From the NCBI RefSeq assembly GCF_019050325.1, contig NZ_VOMB01000016.1:523648-587647 (forward strand): a stretch of DNA of 64,000 nt, read 5' to 3'. Shown piece by piece: positions 1 through 8,155 of this stretch (positions are counted from its first letter, which is position 1; each line of letters begins with the position of its first letter). Source of the stretch: [Mycobacterium] fortunisiensis (GTDB taxonomy: Bacteria; Actinomycetota; Actinomycetes; Mycobacteriales; Mycobacteriaceae). Made by a program: the position numbers and the translations under genes. The notes under the pieces are model-generated. The model was not told the DNA's origin, did no database searches, and was given only the letters and a program-made list of their open reading frames with translations.

Positions 1-40
1 CCTTGGCAAGGTGATGCGCTACCAACTGCGCTACATCCGC
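1..40 (-). tRNA. tRNA-Gly (GCC), partial, cut by window start
   Basis: Read on the minus strand from position 40, the sequence begins GCGGATGTAGCGCAGTTGG, then D-stem/loop and an anticodon arm with loop TTGCCAA, giving anticodon GCC. The 3' half (variable loop, T arm, acceptor) lies outside the window. The D-loop GTTGG and acceptor GCGGATG are typical of bacterial tRNA-Gly. It is divergent from the tRNA-Val at 335. Confidence 0.85.
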
Positions 41-77
41 GCGCCACGAGCGAGATCGTCGCCCGTCGCGATGCAGA

Positions 78-107
78 ACATTAGTCCACCGACGTGCGCA
101 GACACAA
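78..107 (-). promoter_or_regulatory. candidate promoter of tRNA-Gly
   Basis: On the minus strand a -35-like TTGTGT (102-107) and a -10-like TAATGT (78-83) are separated by 18 bases, placing a start about 30 bases before the tRNA. This is inferred from consensus match only. Confidence 0.35.
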
Positions 108-334
108 ATCCCCATTACGAATGGGCAAAGCGCGGTGAAAGCTGGTGTTTCCGAACAGGCGGCCGGCCTGTCGCACGCATGAATCCGTGGCGATTTCGAC
201 TTTCGGGTGTGTGATGCCCGTCTCAATGTCGGCGCGGCGCCGGATCTCGGCCGTGGCGCAGCGGCGACGCGAACTCCGGGGCACCGATTCGGGTCTGACC
301 GCGGATGCGTGCTAGTGTTCGACGTCGTTCCCAC

Positions 335-406
335 GGTCTCGTAGCTCAGTGGGAGAGCGTCCGCCTCACACGCGGAAGGTCGCTGGTTCGAACCCAGCCG
401 GGACCA
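335..406 (+). tRNA. tRNA-Val (CAC)
   Basis: A full 72-nt cloverleaf can be folded by eye: acceptor GGTCTCG (335-341) pairs with CGGGACC (399-405) with one G-T pair, the anticodon loop CTCACAC (365-371) gives anticodon CAC (367-369), and the T arm GCTGG-TTCGAAC-CCAGC spans 382-398. A406 is the discriminator; CCA is not encoded. A -10-like TAGTGT lies at 313-318 with no convincing -35. A strong terminator follows at once, so it is probably a single-gene transcript. Confidence 0.95.
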
Positions 407-417
407 CTCCAGGTATC

Positions 418-443
418 GCCCTTACCGAGTTTTCGGTAAGGGC
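418..443 (+). terminator. intrinsic terminator of tRNA-Val
   Basis: Perfect 10-bp stem GCCCTTACCG (418-427) / CGGTAAGGGC (434-443) with a 6-nt loop, followed by TTTGT. The T-rich tail is on the plus side, so it ends the tRNA-Val transcript and separates it from the convergent thioredoxin gene. Confidence 0.85.
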
Positions 444-452
444 TTTGTCATT

Positions 453-809
453 TCAGCGGGCTGCGATCTTGGCCCGGACCTGGTCCATGTCGAGTGCGGC
501 GACCTGTGAGATCAGGTCTTCCAGGGCGGCGGCGGGCAGGGCTCCGGGCTGACGGAACACCAGCACGCCGTCGCGGAACACTGCGACGGTGGGGATGGAA
601 CTGATCTCCATCAGGGCCGCGAGTTCGGGCTCGGCCTGGGTGTCGACTTTCGCGTGCACGAGCTCGGGATGGGCCGTTGCGGATCGCTCGTAGACCGGGG
701 CGAAGGCTCGACACGGGCCGCACCACGAGGCCCAGAAGTCGACCAGGACGATGTCGTTGTCGCGGATGGTCGATTCGAAATCGGCGTAGCCGAGGTTGCG
801 GGTGGTCAT
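453..809 (-). CDS. thioredoxin
   Basis: A 118-residue cytoplasmic thioredoxin. The redox motif WCGPC is at residues 29-33 in the usual context VDFWASWCGPCRAFAP, and the cis-proline lies in SIPTVAVF. Length is normal for a single-domain thioredoxin, with a short charged C-terminal extension. It would reduce protein disulfides using thioredoxin reductase, which is not in the window. The ATG at 809 has an AGGAG ribosome site on the minus strand. It is divergent from a DUF302 gene, and the shared upstream region carries a perfect CsoR/CstR-type palindrome, so it may belong to a copper or reactive-sulfur response rather than general thiol metabolism; that part is inference. Confidence 0.93.
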   Translation of the reverse strand: MTTRNLGYADFESTIRDNDIVLVDFWASWCGPCRAFAPVYERSATAHPELVHAKVDTQAEPELAALMEISSIPTVAVFRDGVLVFRQPGALPAAALEDLISQVAALDMDQVRAKIAAR

Positions 810-845
810 GGAAGTCTCCTTCTGGGGTCTGTCGAACGGTGCAAC

Positions 846-861
846 ATACCCCTAGGGGTAT
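846..861. promoter_or_regulatory. CsoR/CstR-family type operator palindrome
   Basis: ATACCCCTAGGGGTAT is a perfect 16-bp palindrome in the 151-bp divergent gap between the thioredoxin and DUF302 genes. The form TACCC-N4-GGGTA matches operators of the CsoR/RcnR family (copper CsoR/RicR, persulfide CstR). It directly overlaps AT-rich TATATT (861-866), a plausible -10 for the DUF302 gene. No CsoR-family gene is in the window, so the regulator would act in trans. Confidence 0.6.
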
Positions 862-960
862 ATATTCCGGCGGGGTGGACGGTTTGACCGCGACGGCACG
901 GCGCCGGGGCGCAGGATGAACTGGAGACTCACCCGAGGATGAGGCACGGAAGGATGCACG

Positions 961-1365
961 ATGGACATCGCGCTGGTGGCCACGACGAAGGGCCCATTCG
1001 ACGAAGCTGTCGCCCGCACTCGCGACGCGCTGGCCGCCCAGGGTTTCGGTGTGCTGACCGAGATCGACATCAGGACGACGCTGAACAACAAGCTGGGCGG
1101 CGGGGCCGGTGACGAGCTGGGCGATTACCTGATCCTGGGTGCCTGCAATCCGCAGTTCGCCCAGCAGGCTCTCAACGCCTACCGGCCGATCGGCGTGTTG
1201 CTGCCGTGCAATGTGGTGTTGCGCACCGGTCCGGACAGCGACGCAGTGGTCGTCGTCGAGGCGATGAACCCGAATCTGATGGCCGAGGTCACCGCGGAGC
1301 CGACGCTGGCCGAGATCGCCGCCGAGGTCGGCCGGCGCCTGCTGGCCGCCCTCGACAGCCTGTAG
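961..1365 (+). CDS. DUF302 domain protein
   Basis: A 134-residue soluble protein resembling the DUF302 family: an N-terminal strand, a helix around residues 12-28, GFGVLTEIDI at 28-37, and YLILGACNPQFAQQAL in the middle. ATG at 961 is preceded by GGAAGGA six bases away. DUF302 proteins have no established biochemical function; they often sit with thiol, rhodanese or metal-stress genes. Here the gene is divergent from a thioredoxin across a CsoR/CstR-like palindrome, which supports a role in sulfur or copper stress. No signal peptide or membrane segment is seen. Confidence 0.85.
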   Translation: MDIALVATTKGPFDEAVARTRDALAAQGFGVLTEIDIRTTLNNKLGGGAGDELGDYLILGACNPQFAQQALNAYRPIGVLLPCNVVLRTGPDSDAVVVVEAMNPNLMAEVTAEPTLAEIAAEVGRRLLAALDSL

Positions 1366-1431
1366 ACACCGGATGGCCGACGGCGCTTCGCGGCGAGGGA
1401 TCGTCGGACCGATTCGGTAGGGTTCTGCGAC

Positions 1432-3807
1432 GTGACTCAGAGCGTGACCGTCGGAACCATCAAATCCGTAACTGCCCGTCTGGCCGAGGAACTCGCCGTT
1501 GCCGAACGGCAGGTCGCCGCGACGGTGACACTGCTGGACGAGGGAGCGACGGTGCCTTTCATCGCCCGATACCGCAAAGAAGTCACCGGCGGCCTCGACG
1601 ACAGCCAGCTGCGCACCCTCGAAGAGCGCCTGGGTTACCTGCGCGAACTCGACCAGCGCCGGGAAGCCGTGCTGGCCTCCATCGAAGAACAGGGCAAGCT
1701 CACCGACGAGTTGAGGGTCGCGCTCCTGAAGGCCGACACCAAGGCCCGGGTCGAAGACATCTACCTGCCCTACAAGCCGAAGCGACGCACCAAGGCCCAG
1801 ATCGCCAAGGAGGCCGGCCTCGAGCCGCTGGCCGATCGGTTGCTGGCCGATCCGACGCTGGTCCCCGACGAGGCGGCCGGTGAGTTCCTCGGCGAGGACG
1901 TTGCCGACGCGGCCGCGGCGCTGGACGGCGCTCGCCACATCATCATCGAGCGGGCCTCCGAGGATGCCGAGCTGGTCGGCGCCACCCGTGAGAAGTTCTG
2001 GGCCGACGGCTCGCTGCGCACCGGCCCCTGGTCGGAAGAAGCTGCGAAAAGCCCTGCCGCCCAGAAATTCCGGGACTACTTCGAGTTCTCCGAGCCGCTG
2101 GAGAACATGCCGTCGCATCGGGTGCTCGCGGTGCTGCGCGGCGAGAAGGAACAGGCGCTGTCGCTGAACTTCGACGGCGGTGAGGACGAGCAGTACCAGG
2201 CGATGATCGCGCAGGCCCTGGGCATCGACATGACCACCAAGGCGCCCGCCACCCCGTGGCTGGCCACCACCGTCCGCTTGGCCTGGCGCGCCAAGCTGAT
2301 GATCTCGGCCGCCGTCGACGCGCGCATCCGGTTGCGTCAGCGCGCCGAGGAGGAGGCGGTGGCGGTGTTCGCCCGCAATCTCAAGGACCTGCTGTTGGCC
2401 GCACCGGCCGGCACCCGAGCCACGCTCGGCCTGGACCCGGGTTTCCGCACCGGGGTCAAGGTCGCCGTCGTCGACGCCACCGGCAAGGTCGTCGACACCT
2501 GCGCGATCTTCCCGCACCAGCCGCAGAAGCAGTGGGATCAGGCCAAGGCCACGCTGGCGGCGCTCATCGCGCGGCACAACGTGGAGTTGATCGCCGTCGG
2601 CAACGGCACCGCCTCGCGCGAGACCGACGCGCTGGCCGCGGAGCTGATCGCCGACATCCGGTCGGCGGGAGCCAAGGCGCCGGTGAAGGCGATGGTCAGC
2701 GAAGCGGGTGCATCGGTGTACTCGGCGTCGGAATACGCGGCCCGGGAGATGCCGAACCTTGACGTGACGCTGCGCGGCGCGGTCTCGATCGCCCGCCGGC
2801 TGCAGGATCCGCTGGCCGAGCTGGTGAAGATCGACCCGAAGTCGATCGGGGTGGGGCAGTACCAGCACGACGTGACCCCGGGCTCGCTGGCCCGCAGCCT
2901 CAACGCGGTGGTCGAAGACGCGGTGAACGCGGTGGGGGTGGATCTCAACACCGCCTCGGTGCCGCTGCTGGCCCGGGTGTCGGGGGTGACGGAATCCCTG
3001 GCCGAGGCTATCGTGGCGTACCGGGAGAGCACCGGTGCGTTCCGCAGCCGTAAGGCGCTGCTGGACGTTCCACGCTTGGGGCCCAAGGCGTTTGAGCAGT
3101 GTGCCGGCTTCCTGCGGATTCGTGACGGCGAAGACCCCCTGGACGCCTCCGGGGTGCACCCCGAGTCCTACCCGGTGGTGCGGCGCATTCTGGACCGCTC
3201 GGGCGTGACGCTGGCCGAATTGATCGGCGACGAGCGCACCCTGCGCGGGCTCAAACCCGCCGAGTTCGCCGACGAACGGTTCGGGATCCCCACGGTGACC
3301 GACATTCTGGCCGAGTTGGAAAAGCCGGGGCGTGACCCGCGACCGGCGTTCTCCACCGCCACCTTCGCCGCCGGAGTGGAGAAGGTCGCCGACCTCAAGC
3401 CCGGCATGGTGCTCGAGGGTGTGGTGACCAACGTCGCCGCCTTCGGCGCGTTCGTCGACGTGGGTGTGCACCAGGATGGTCTGGTGCACGTCTCGGCGAT
3501 GGCCGACCGGTTCGTCTCCGACCCACACGAGGTGGTCAAGTCCGGTCAGGTGGTCAAGGTCAAGGTCGTCGACGTCGACGTGGAACGGCAGCGCATCGGC
3601 CTGAGCCTGCGGCTCAACGACACCCCACAGCGTGACCAGGCCAAGCGACCCGGCCAGGGCGGGCAGGGCGGACAGAACCGTGCCAACCAGGGGCGCGGTG
3701 GGGATCGGCGAAACCAGAACCGCGGCAAGAACTCCGGGCGCCGGGACGCGAACCAGCCGATGGGGTCGATGGCCGAGGCGCTGCGTAACGCGGGCTTCGG
3801 AAAGTAG
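1432..3807 (+). CDS. tex: Tex-family RNA-binding transcriptional accessory protein
   Basis: A 791-residue Tex protein with the expected order: N-terminal helical/HTH region (1-200, including PFIARYRKEVTGGLDD), a central YqgF-like RNase H fold beginning TLGLDPGFRTGVKVAVVD, helix-hairpin-helix segments (VDLNTASVPLLARVSGV, FRSRKALLDVPRLGPKAF), and a C-terminal S1 domain (about 654-723, GMVLEGVVTNVAAFGAFVDVG). The tail after the S1 domain is Gly/Arg/Asn/Gln-rich, a likely disordered RNA-binding extension. It is a nucleic-acid-binding protein tied to transcription and RNA handling. The start is GTG 1432; a -10-like TAGGGT ends 8 bases before it and no Shine-Dalgarno is visible, so the mRNA may be leaderless. 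Confidence 0.95.
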   Translation: MTQSVTVGTIKSVTARLAEELAVAERQVAATVTLLDEGATVPFIARYRKEVTGGLDDSQLRTLEERLGYLRELDQRREAVLASIEEQGKLTDELRVALLKADTKARVEDIYLPYKPKRRTKAQIAKEAGLEPLADRLLADPTLVPDEAAGEFLGEDVADAAAALDGARHIIIERASEDAELVGATREKFWADGSLRTGPWSEEAAKSPAAQKFRDYFEFSEPLENMPSHRVLAVLRGEKEQALSLNFDGGEDEQYQAMIAQALGIDMTTKAPATPWLATTVRLAWRAKLMISAAVDARIRLRQRAEEEAVAVFARNLKDLLLAAPAGTRATLGLDPGFRTGVKVAVVDATGKVVDTCAIFPHQPQKQWDQAKATLAALIARHNVELIAVGNGTASRETDALAAELIADIRSAGAKAPVKAMVSEAGASVYSASEYAAREMPNLDVTLRGAVSIARRLQDPLAELVKIDPKSIGVGQYQHDVTPGSLARSLNAVVEDAVNAVGVDLNTASVPLLARVSGVTESLAEAIVAYRESTGAFRSRKALLDVPRLGPKAFEQCAGFLRIRDGEDPLDASGVHPESYPVVRRILDRSGVTLAELIGDERTLRGLKPAEFADERFGIPTVTDILAELEKPGRDPRPAFSTATFAAGVEKVADLKPGMVLEGVVTNVAAFGAFVDVGVHQDGLVHVSAMADRFVSDPHEVVKSGQVVKVKVVDVDVERQRIGLSLRLNDTPQRDQAKRPGQGGQGGQNRANQGRGGDRRNQNRGKNSGRRDANQPMGSMAEALRNAGFGK

Positions 3808-3810
3808 CCG

Positions 3811-4530
3811 TCACGGTGCCTGCTCCGGGGCCGGATCGGCCCCGGAGTCGTGGCTGCGGCGCCAGGAGCGGTAGCCACGATGGGCGGCGAACGCCCCGGC
3901 GATCGCCGTGACGCACCACACCCCGATCGCCGTATAGGCCAGTGGGGCCGACAGATCGCTGATCGAGGCGCCCAGTGCGGTGTAGACGAACGCGCGGGGC
4001 ACCGATCCGATGAACGCCCCGGCCGCCATCTGCCACAGCGGTACCCCGAACGCACCGAACGCGTAGGAGGCCAGGGCGTCGGACAGCCCCGGGACGAACC
4101 GTTGCCCGACCACGGCCCACAACCCGCCGCGCTCGATCTGGCGGTCCAACCGGTCGGACCGCTGCGCTCCCAATAGCGCCCGGGCGCCTGCCCGTCCGGC
4201 ACGCCGGCCGATGAGGCTGGCCACCACGGCGGTGCCGACCGTGGCGCCGAGCGTGACGAACGTGCCAAGCACCGGTCCGAACAGCACGCCGCTGCCGGCG
4301 GCCAGGATCGGGCCTGGGACGAACAGTGCGCCCAGGCCGGCCGACACCACGACGTAGGCTAGCGGGGCCGCGGGCCCGGTGGCGGCCACCGCGGCCCGGA
4401 TGTCGTCGACGTCGATAATGCGGGCGATGGCGACCAGGTAGAACAGGCCGAACAGAAACAACGCAAAGGCGATCAGCCGCAGAATATGCGGTCGCCTATT
4501 GGTGCCGGGAAATTCGTCGCTGTCGGTCAT
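3811..4530 (-). CDS. TVP38/TMEM64 (DedA-like) membrane protein
   Basis: A 239-residue integral membrane protein. An N-terminal helix (about 18-37), a re-entrant/helix region with VPGPILAAGSGVLFGPVLGT and GATVGTAVVASLIGRRAGR, then RFVPGLSDALASYAFGAFGVP and two more helices are the hallmarks of the SNARE-associated/TVP38 family. Related proteins are linked to lipid scrambling and proton-dependent transport, but the substrate here is unknown. I chose the ATG at 4530 (MTDSDEF) because the longer reading upstream has no family resemblance. It converges on tex, with only 3 bases between the stop codons. Confidence 0.88.
   Translation of the reverse strand: MTDSDEFPGTNRRPHILRLIAFALFLFGLFYLVAIARIIDVDDIRAAVAATGPAAPLAYVVVSAGLGALFVPGPILAAGSGVLFGPVLGTFVTLGATVGTAVVASLIGRRAGRAGARALLGAQRSDRLDRQIERGGLWAVVGQRFVPGLSDALASYAFGAFGVPLWQMAAGAFIGSVPRAFVYTALGASISDLSAPLAYTAIGVWCVTAIAGAFAAHRGYRSWRRSHDSGADPAPEQAP
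3823..3847 (+). terminator. hairpin terminator after tex
   Basis: Perfect 10-bp stem CTCCGGGGCC (3823-3832) / GGCCCCGGAG (3838-3847) with a 5-nt loop, 15 bases after the tex stop and inside the last codons of the convergent membrane-protein gene. There is no T tract, as is common for mycobacterial hairpin terminators. Confidence 0.5.
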
Positions 4531-4655
4531 GGCAGCCACGATTCTTCCCCACGGCCCTGTGGCCAGCCGTGGGTGCGGTCGACGCAGGGGGCCGCGTTCG
4601 GCCTCGGAGCCAATCTCGTCCGGCGCGAGATCCGGATGGCATGGAGCACGGCGGC

Positions 4656-5672
4656 CTAGTTTGAGGCAACCGGGATGTTGTCGATACGCGGTGGGCTCGT
4701 GGCGCCCCCGAGTTTCTTCAGTGTGGCAGCGGCGTCGAGGGACCGGACCGGGCGTCCGACGCGGGCGTGTTCGGCGGTGACTCGCTGGATGAGTTCGTTG
4801 ACGGGTGCACGCAGGCCGTGCAGGCGGGCCTGGAACACGATTTCGCCGTTGAACCAGTCGGTTTCGACCTGGGTGTGGCCCCGCGCCACGCTCTGCCAGG
4901 TCGAGCTCAGGTAGTTGTCGTTCACCCGCCCCTGCAGCAGATCGGCACGGCGCAGTGCATCCTGTTCGGCTGTGACAAAAGGGATTCCGGCGGCGGTGAG
5001 CACATGTTCGGCCTCTGTCCGGGCACGGGCGATCAGCTCGTCGGCATCCGGTCCCGGGCGATACGCAGCGATCACCCCGTTGCCGAGATTGGCGATCAGT
5101 TTGCGGTATTTCCACGCCACGATGTCCGCACGGACCTGCGAATGGAACCGGGACTCGCGCAAGGTTGCGGCGACTTGTTCGGCCAGTTCGTCGTGTCCGG
5201 TCGGGTAGCGACCGAGATCCAGGATCCCGGCCACCGGATGGCTCTGTTGGATGACCACACCGGGTTCGAGATGAGCCGCCGGGAGCATCACCGTGACGCC
5301 GTACACATCGGCGAACTTCCGCAGGGTCGCGGCCTCGTTGGTCACCCCGTTCTGCGCGATGAACACCGGCGTGCCCGTCGCTGCGTGGGCGCTGAGATCG
5401 TCTAGAGCCAAGGCGGTCTGGTGACTCTTGACCGCCAGGATCACCACCGGGTCCGCCGACCAGTCGACCTCGCCGGCGTTTGCCGCGGTCGGTAGTGCCA
5501 CGGTGTCGGTCCCGGCCTGCGTGACCAGTGTGAGGCCGCCGGAGCGGATCGCGTTGAGGTGCTCACCTCGGGCGACGGCGGTCACGTCGAACCCGGCGAG
5601 CCGCAATTGTGCGGCGATCACGCCTCCTATCGCACCGACTCCGTACACGACGAACGGCCGGGATGGGGTCAT
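4656..5672 (-). CDS. panE: 2-dehydropantoate 2-reductase family protein
   Basis: A 338-residue ApbA/PanE-type NADPH-dependent ketopantoate reductase. The N-terminal Rossmann motif VYGVGAIGGVIAAQLRLAG (residues 9-27) is clear; a middle segment VIVAVKSHQTALAL-like and QNGVTNEAATLRKF match the family, followed by the helical C-terminal domain carrying KYRKLIANLGNGV with the expected Lys and Asn. It would make pantoate for coenzyme A, although mycobacteria often carry several paralogues acting on other 2-oxo acids. It overlaps the upstream LysR gene by 4 bases (ATGA at 5669-5672), so the two are cotranscribed. Confidence 0.85.
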   Translation of the reverse strand: MTPSRPFVVYGVGAIGGVIAAQLRLAGFDVTAVARGEHLNAIRSGGLTLVTQAGTDTVALPTAANAGEVDWSADPVVILAVKSHQTALALDDLSAHAATGTPVFIAQNGVTNEAATLRKFADVYGVTVMLPAAHLEPGVVIQQSHPVAGILDLGRYPTGHDELAEQVAATLRESRFHSQVRADIVAWKYRKLIANLGNGVIAAYRPGPDADELIARARTEAEHVLTAAGIPFVTAEQDALRRADLLQGRVNDNYLSSTWQSVARGHTQVETDWFNGEIVFQARLHGLRAPVNELIQRVTAEHARVGRPVRSLDAAATLKKLGGATSPPRIDNIPVASN

Positions 5673-6601
5673 GATGCGACATCCAGGGGCGCGGTGGATT
5701 TCCCGTCCAGCGCCTGATCTGCGATCACCTGCAACGAGTGCAGGATCACCGCGATGTTGGGGTCGCGCTGTCGTCCGGCACGGACCACGGCGCTGACGGT
5801 GCGACCGCCGAGTGTGAGTCCTTCCACGATCAGACCTTCCAGTTTCGAGGGAACAGACAACCTGGGCACGATGGCCGACGCGACCTCGGTGGCCGCCAAT
5901 TCGCAGATGTTCTGCGCTCCGATCAACCGGTGTTTGATCTGCGGGGTGAAACCGGCGCTCTCACACGCGTGGGTGACGGCGACGTCCAGGCCGGAGCCCG
6001 GTGGGCCGGTCACCCAGAACCCATCGGCCAGCGCTGACAAGCCATGCGAGCGGACGCGCAGTTGTGCCTGTGTGGAGGCCAGCAGCACGAACGGTTCGAA
6101 CAGCAACGGTACCGAGGTCAGGCCACCGGTCGATGTTGGCGCGACGAAGTCGTATCTGCAGGTGATCGCCACGTCGACCTCGCCCTGGCGCAGTAGCCGC
6201 AACGCTGCCGCACTCGTATCCTGTTGGACCTGCACGCGAAGATTCGGCTGCTCGATGCGGAGCCGTTGCATCAATGGGACGGCCAGGGTCGGAACACCCA
6301 TGTTGAAGGTCGCGATCGCGACCTGCCCGGCCACCCGGCCCCGGGTTTCGGCTACCGCACTCACGGCCTCGTCGACGGCGGCAAGGACACGACGTACGTG
6401 CTCGGCGAGAACCTGGCCGCTGCGGGTGAGGCCCAGGGTGCGTCCGTCGCGTCGGAACAGCGCCGCGCCGATCTCACTTTCCAGCACGCGAAGTTGTTGG
6501 GAAACAGCAGAACTCGTGATGTTGCGATGCTCTGCCACGGCGGTCACCGAGCCAAGGTCTGCAAGATCGGACAGCAGCATCATTCGACGTAGGTCCAGCA
6601 T
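5669..6601 (-). CDS. LysR-family transcriptional regulator
   Basis: A 310-residue LysR regulator with an N-terminal winged HTH (DLGSVTAVAEHRNITSSAVSQQLRVLE, about residues 12-38) and a periplasmic-binding-like effector domain from about residue 90. The ATG at 6601 is preferred over an upstream one at 6646 because GGAGG lies 6 bases before it on the minus strand and the HTH then starts at the usual distance. It is the first gene of a two-gene unit with the panE homologue, which is not the common divergent LysR arrangement. Its ligand is unknown. Confidence 0.9.
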   Translation of the reverse strand: MLDLRRMMLLSDLADLGSVTAVAEHRNITSSAVSQQLRVLESEIGAALFRRDGRTLGLTRSGQVLAEHVRRVLAAVDEAVSAVAETRGRVAGQVAIATFNMGVPTLAVPLMQRLRIEQPNLRVQVQQDTSAAALRLLRQGEVDVAITCRYDFVAPTSTGGLTSVPLLFEPFVLLASTQAQLRVRSHGLSALADGFWVTGPPGSGLDVAVTHACESAGFTPQIKHRLIGAQNICELAATEVASAIVPRLSVPSKLEGLIVEGLTLGGRTVSAVVRAGRQRDPNIAVILHSLQVIADQALDGKSTAPLDVAS

Positions 6602-6922
6602 CTCCCACCTCCTGCGAGGAGATGATCGCAGGGTGGTGACACCCATGGTTACCGGGTGCGGGGTGCTTGGTTCGGCATGGCGGCTCCTGATCAGGGCTTT
6701 ATGACCTCCGGGCCCCAGGAATCACGGCGGTTGTAATTCTCGTGCCGCTCGCCGGCACCTGAGATATTAAGTCGCGCTGAAAGGTTCCGGTAGCCAGAGA
6801 CTGATGTTCGGCGCGGCCGCCGCGCCCACTCTGATCGGGACGAGGCGGGCAAGGACGCTTCGCCAGCCGTCAGCCCACCACCACCACCACCACGCCAGAC
6901 CTCGGCGGCCGCGTCGGCGGCC
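6602..6922. other. intergenic region with no intact gene
   Basis: About 320 bases between the LysR gene and the broken nitroreductase. It holds the likely LysR promoter region, including locally AT-rich GAGATATTAAG near 6760, and a CAC/CCA trinucleotide run at about 6874-6894. I see no part of the missing N-terminal nitroreductase FMN-binding region here. Confidence 0.6.
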
Positions 6923-7331
6923 TGCCGGTTGGCGCAACGCTCGGGGGCGGCGCTCGACGGCGCGGACTACCTGGAAACCACGATCATCGGTTTCGTCGAT
7001 ACTGCGCTGGCTGCGCAGAACGCCGTGGTGACAGCCGAATCACTGGGGCTGGGAACGGTTTTCGTGGGAGTCATCCGTAATGACCCCGAGGAGGCGGTGG
7101 CCGAGCTGAACCTGCCGCCGCGCGCCGTGGCGACGTTCGGGCTACGACGCGGGTTCCGCGGACGGGCACCTGCCCGGCTACGACGAGCGGTTGGCGGCCT
7201 ACAACAACCGCTACGGATTGTCGGGCAGCTGGAGTCAGCGGATGCTCAGCCAGGCTGGCCGGCCCGCAGTCACTTCGGGCCGCCACCGGTTGCGGGAGCA
7301 ATTGGAGCGCCTCGGCCTGCCGTCGCGCTGA
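6923..7331 (+). pseudogene. nitroreductase (NfsA-type) remnant, truncated and frameshifted
   Basis: From 6923 the reading CRLAQRSGAALDGADYLE and then TTIIGFVDTALAAQNAV, SLGLGTVFVGVIRNDP is the middle of an oxygen-insensitive NADPH nitroreductase. Near 7145-7155 the frame breaks: the expected C-terminus (DGHLPGYDERLAAYNN, SGSWSQRMLSQAG, then RHRLREQLERLGLPSR and TGA at 7329-7331) continues in another frame. The N-terminal third with the usual FMN-binding Arg/Ser motif is absent. A 5' deletion plus a frameshift makes this a decayed gene rather than one sequencing error. Confidence 0.8.
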
Positions 7332-7353
7332 CCCGCGCCGTAAGTTGAAACCC

Positions 7354-8154
7354 ATGGACACCCCGATCGCTGTCGTCACCGGGGCGAGCCGCGGCGCGGG
7401 CCGCGGGATCGCCAGGGCCCTGCTCGCCTCGGGTTGGCGGGTGTATGTCACCGGACGCACGGTGACCGACCCGGGGGAGGGTGGGGTGGCAGTTCAACTC
7501 GACCACGCCGACGACGTCGCGGTGGGTGCCCTGTTCGAGCGGATCGGTGCGCAGGAGGGTCGGCTCGACCTGCTGGTCAACAATGCCGCAGCGGTACATG
7601 ACGACCTGGTCGACCCGAAACCCTTCTGGGAGAAGCCGATCGAGTTGGCCGACGTGCTGGATGTGGGTTTGCGGTCGGCCTACGTGGCGTCCTGGTATGC
7701 CGCTCCGCTGCTGCTGGCCGCCGAGCGGGGCCTGATCGCGTTCACCTCGTCGCCCGGTTCGGTCTGCTACATGCATGGCCCGGCTTACGGGGCGCAGAAG
7801 GCCGGGGTGGACAAGCTGGCCGCCGACATGGCGGTCGATTTTGCCGGCACGGGGGTGTCGACGGTGTCGATCTGGATGGGCATCCTGCTCACCGAAAAGT
7901 TCAAGGCCGCTTTCGCGGGGCACTCCGATGCGCTCGCGAAGACCGCCGAGCACGCCGAAACCCCGGAGTTCACCGGGTATCTCATCGACGCGCTGTACCG
8001 GGACCCGGGATTGGCCGGACTGTCCGGCCACACGGTGATCGGCGCCGAACTGGCGGCGCGCTACGGCATCACCGACGAAGGTGGTCGGGTGCCGCCGTCG
8101 CACCGGGACATGCTGGGCGCGCCGCGGGAACCCAGCTCGGCCATCGTCCGGTAA
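7354..8154 (+). CDS. short-chain dehydrogenase/reductase
   Basis: A 266-residue SDR. The cofactor motif VVTGASRGAGRGIAR starts near residue 8, NNAA (about 71-74) follows, and the catalytic Ser and YGAQK (YxxxK) are in the order SSPG...YGAQKAGVDKLAADM. The substrate cannot be read from sequence. ATG 7354 is chosen; a TTG 9 bases upstream is possible but unlikely. It begins just after the nitroreductase remnant and converges on the DapB-like gene with one base between the stops. The C-terminal tail of about 25 residues is probably disordered. Confidence 0.9.
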   Translation: MDTPIAVVTGASRGAGRGIARALLASGWRVYVTGRTVTDPGEGGVAVQLDHADDVAVGALFERIGAQEGRLDLLVNNAAAVHDDLVDPKPFWEKPIELADVLDVGLRSAYVASWYAAPLLLAAERGLIAFTSSPGSVCYMHGPAYGAQKAGVDKLAADMAVDFAGTGVSTVSIWMGILLTEKFKAAFAGHSDALAKTAEHAETPEFTGYLIDALYRDPGLAGLSGHTVIGAELAARYGITDEGGRVPPSHRDMLGAPREPSSAIVR

Positions 8155-8155
8155 G

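Noticed and set aside
41..334. Short open frames at 11-214 and 81-284
   Set aside because: They overlap the tRNA-Gly promoter region and tRNA itself, have no ribosome site or recognisable sequence, and the region is best read as the divergent control region of two tRNA genes.
448..3528. 1026-codon open frame antisense to tex
   Set aside because: It runs through the thioredoxin, DUF302 and tex genes on the opposite strand, has His/Arg/Gly-rich composition typical of a GC-rich shadow frame, and shows no domain.
6804..7031. A frame containing six consecutive histidines, looking like an affinity tag
   Set aside because: It is a CAC/CCA trinucleotide run inside the non-coding region before the broken nitroreductase; no vector or tag context surrounds it.
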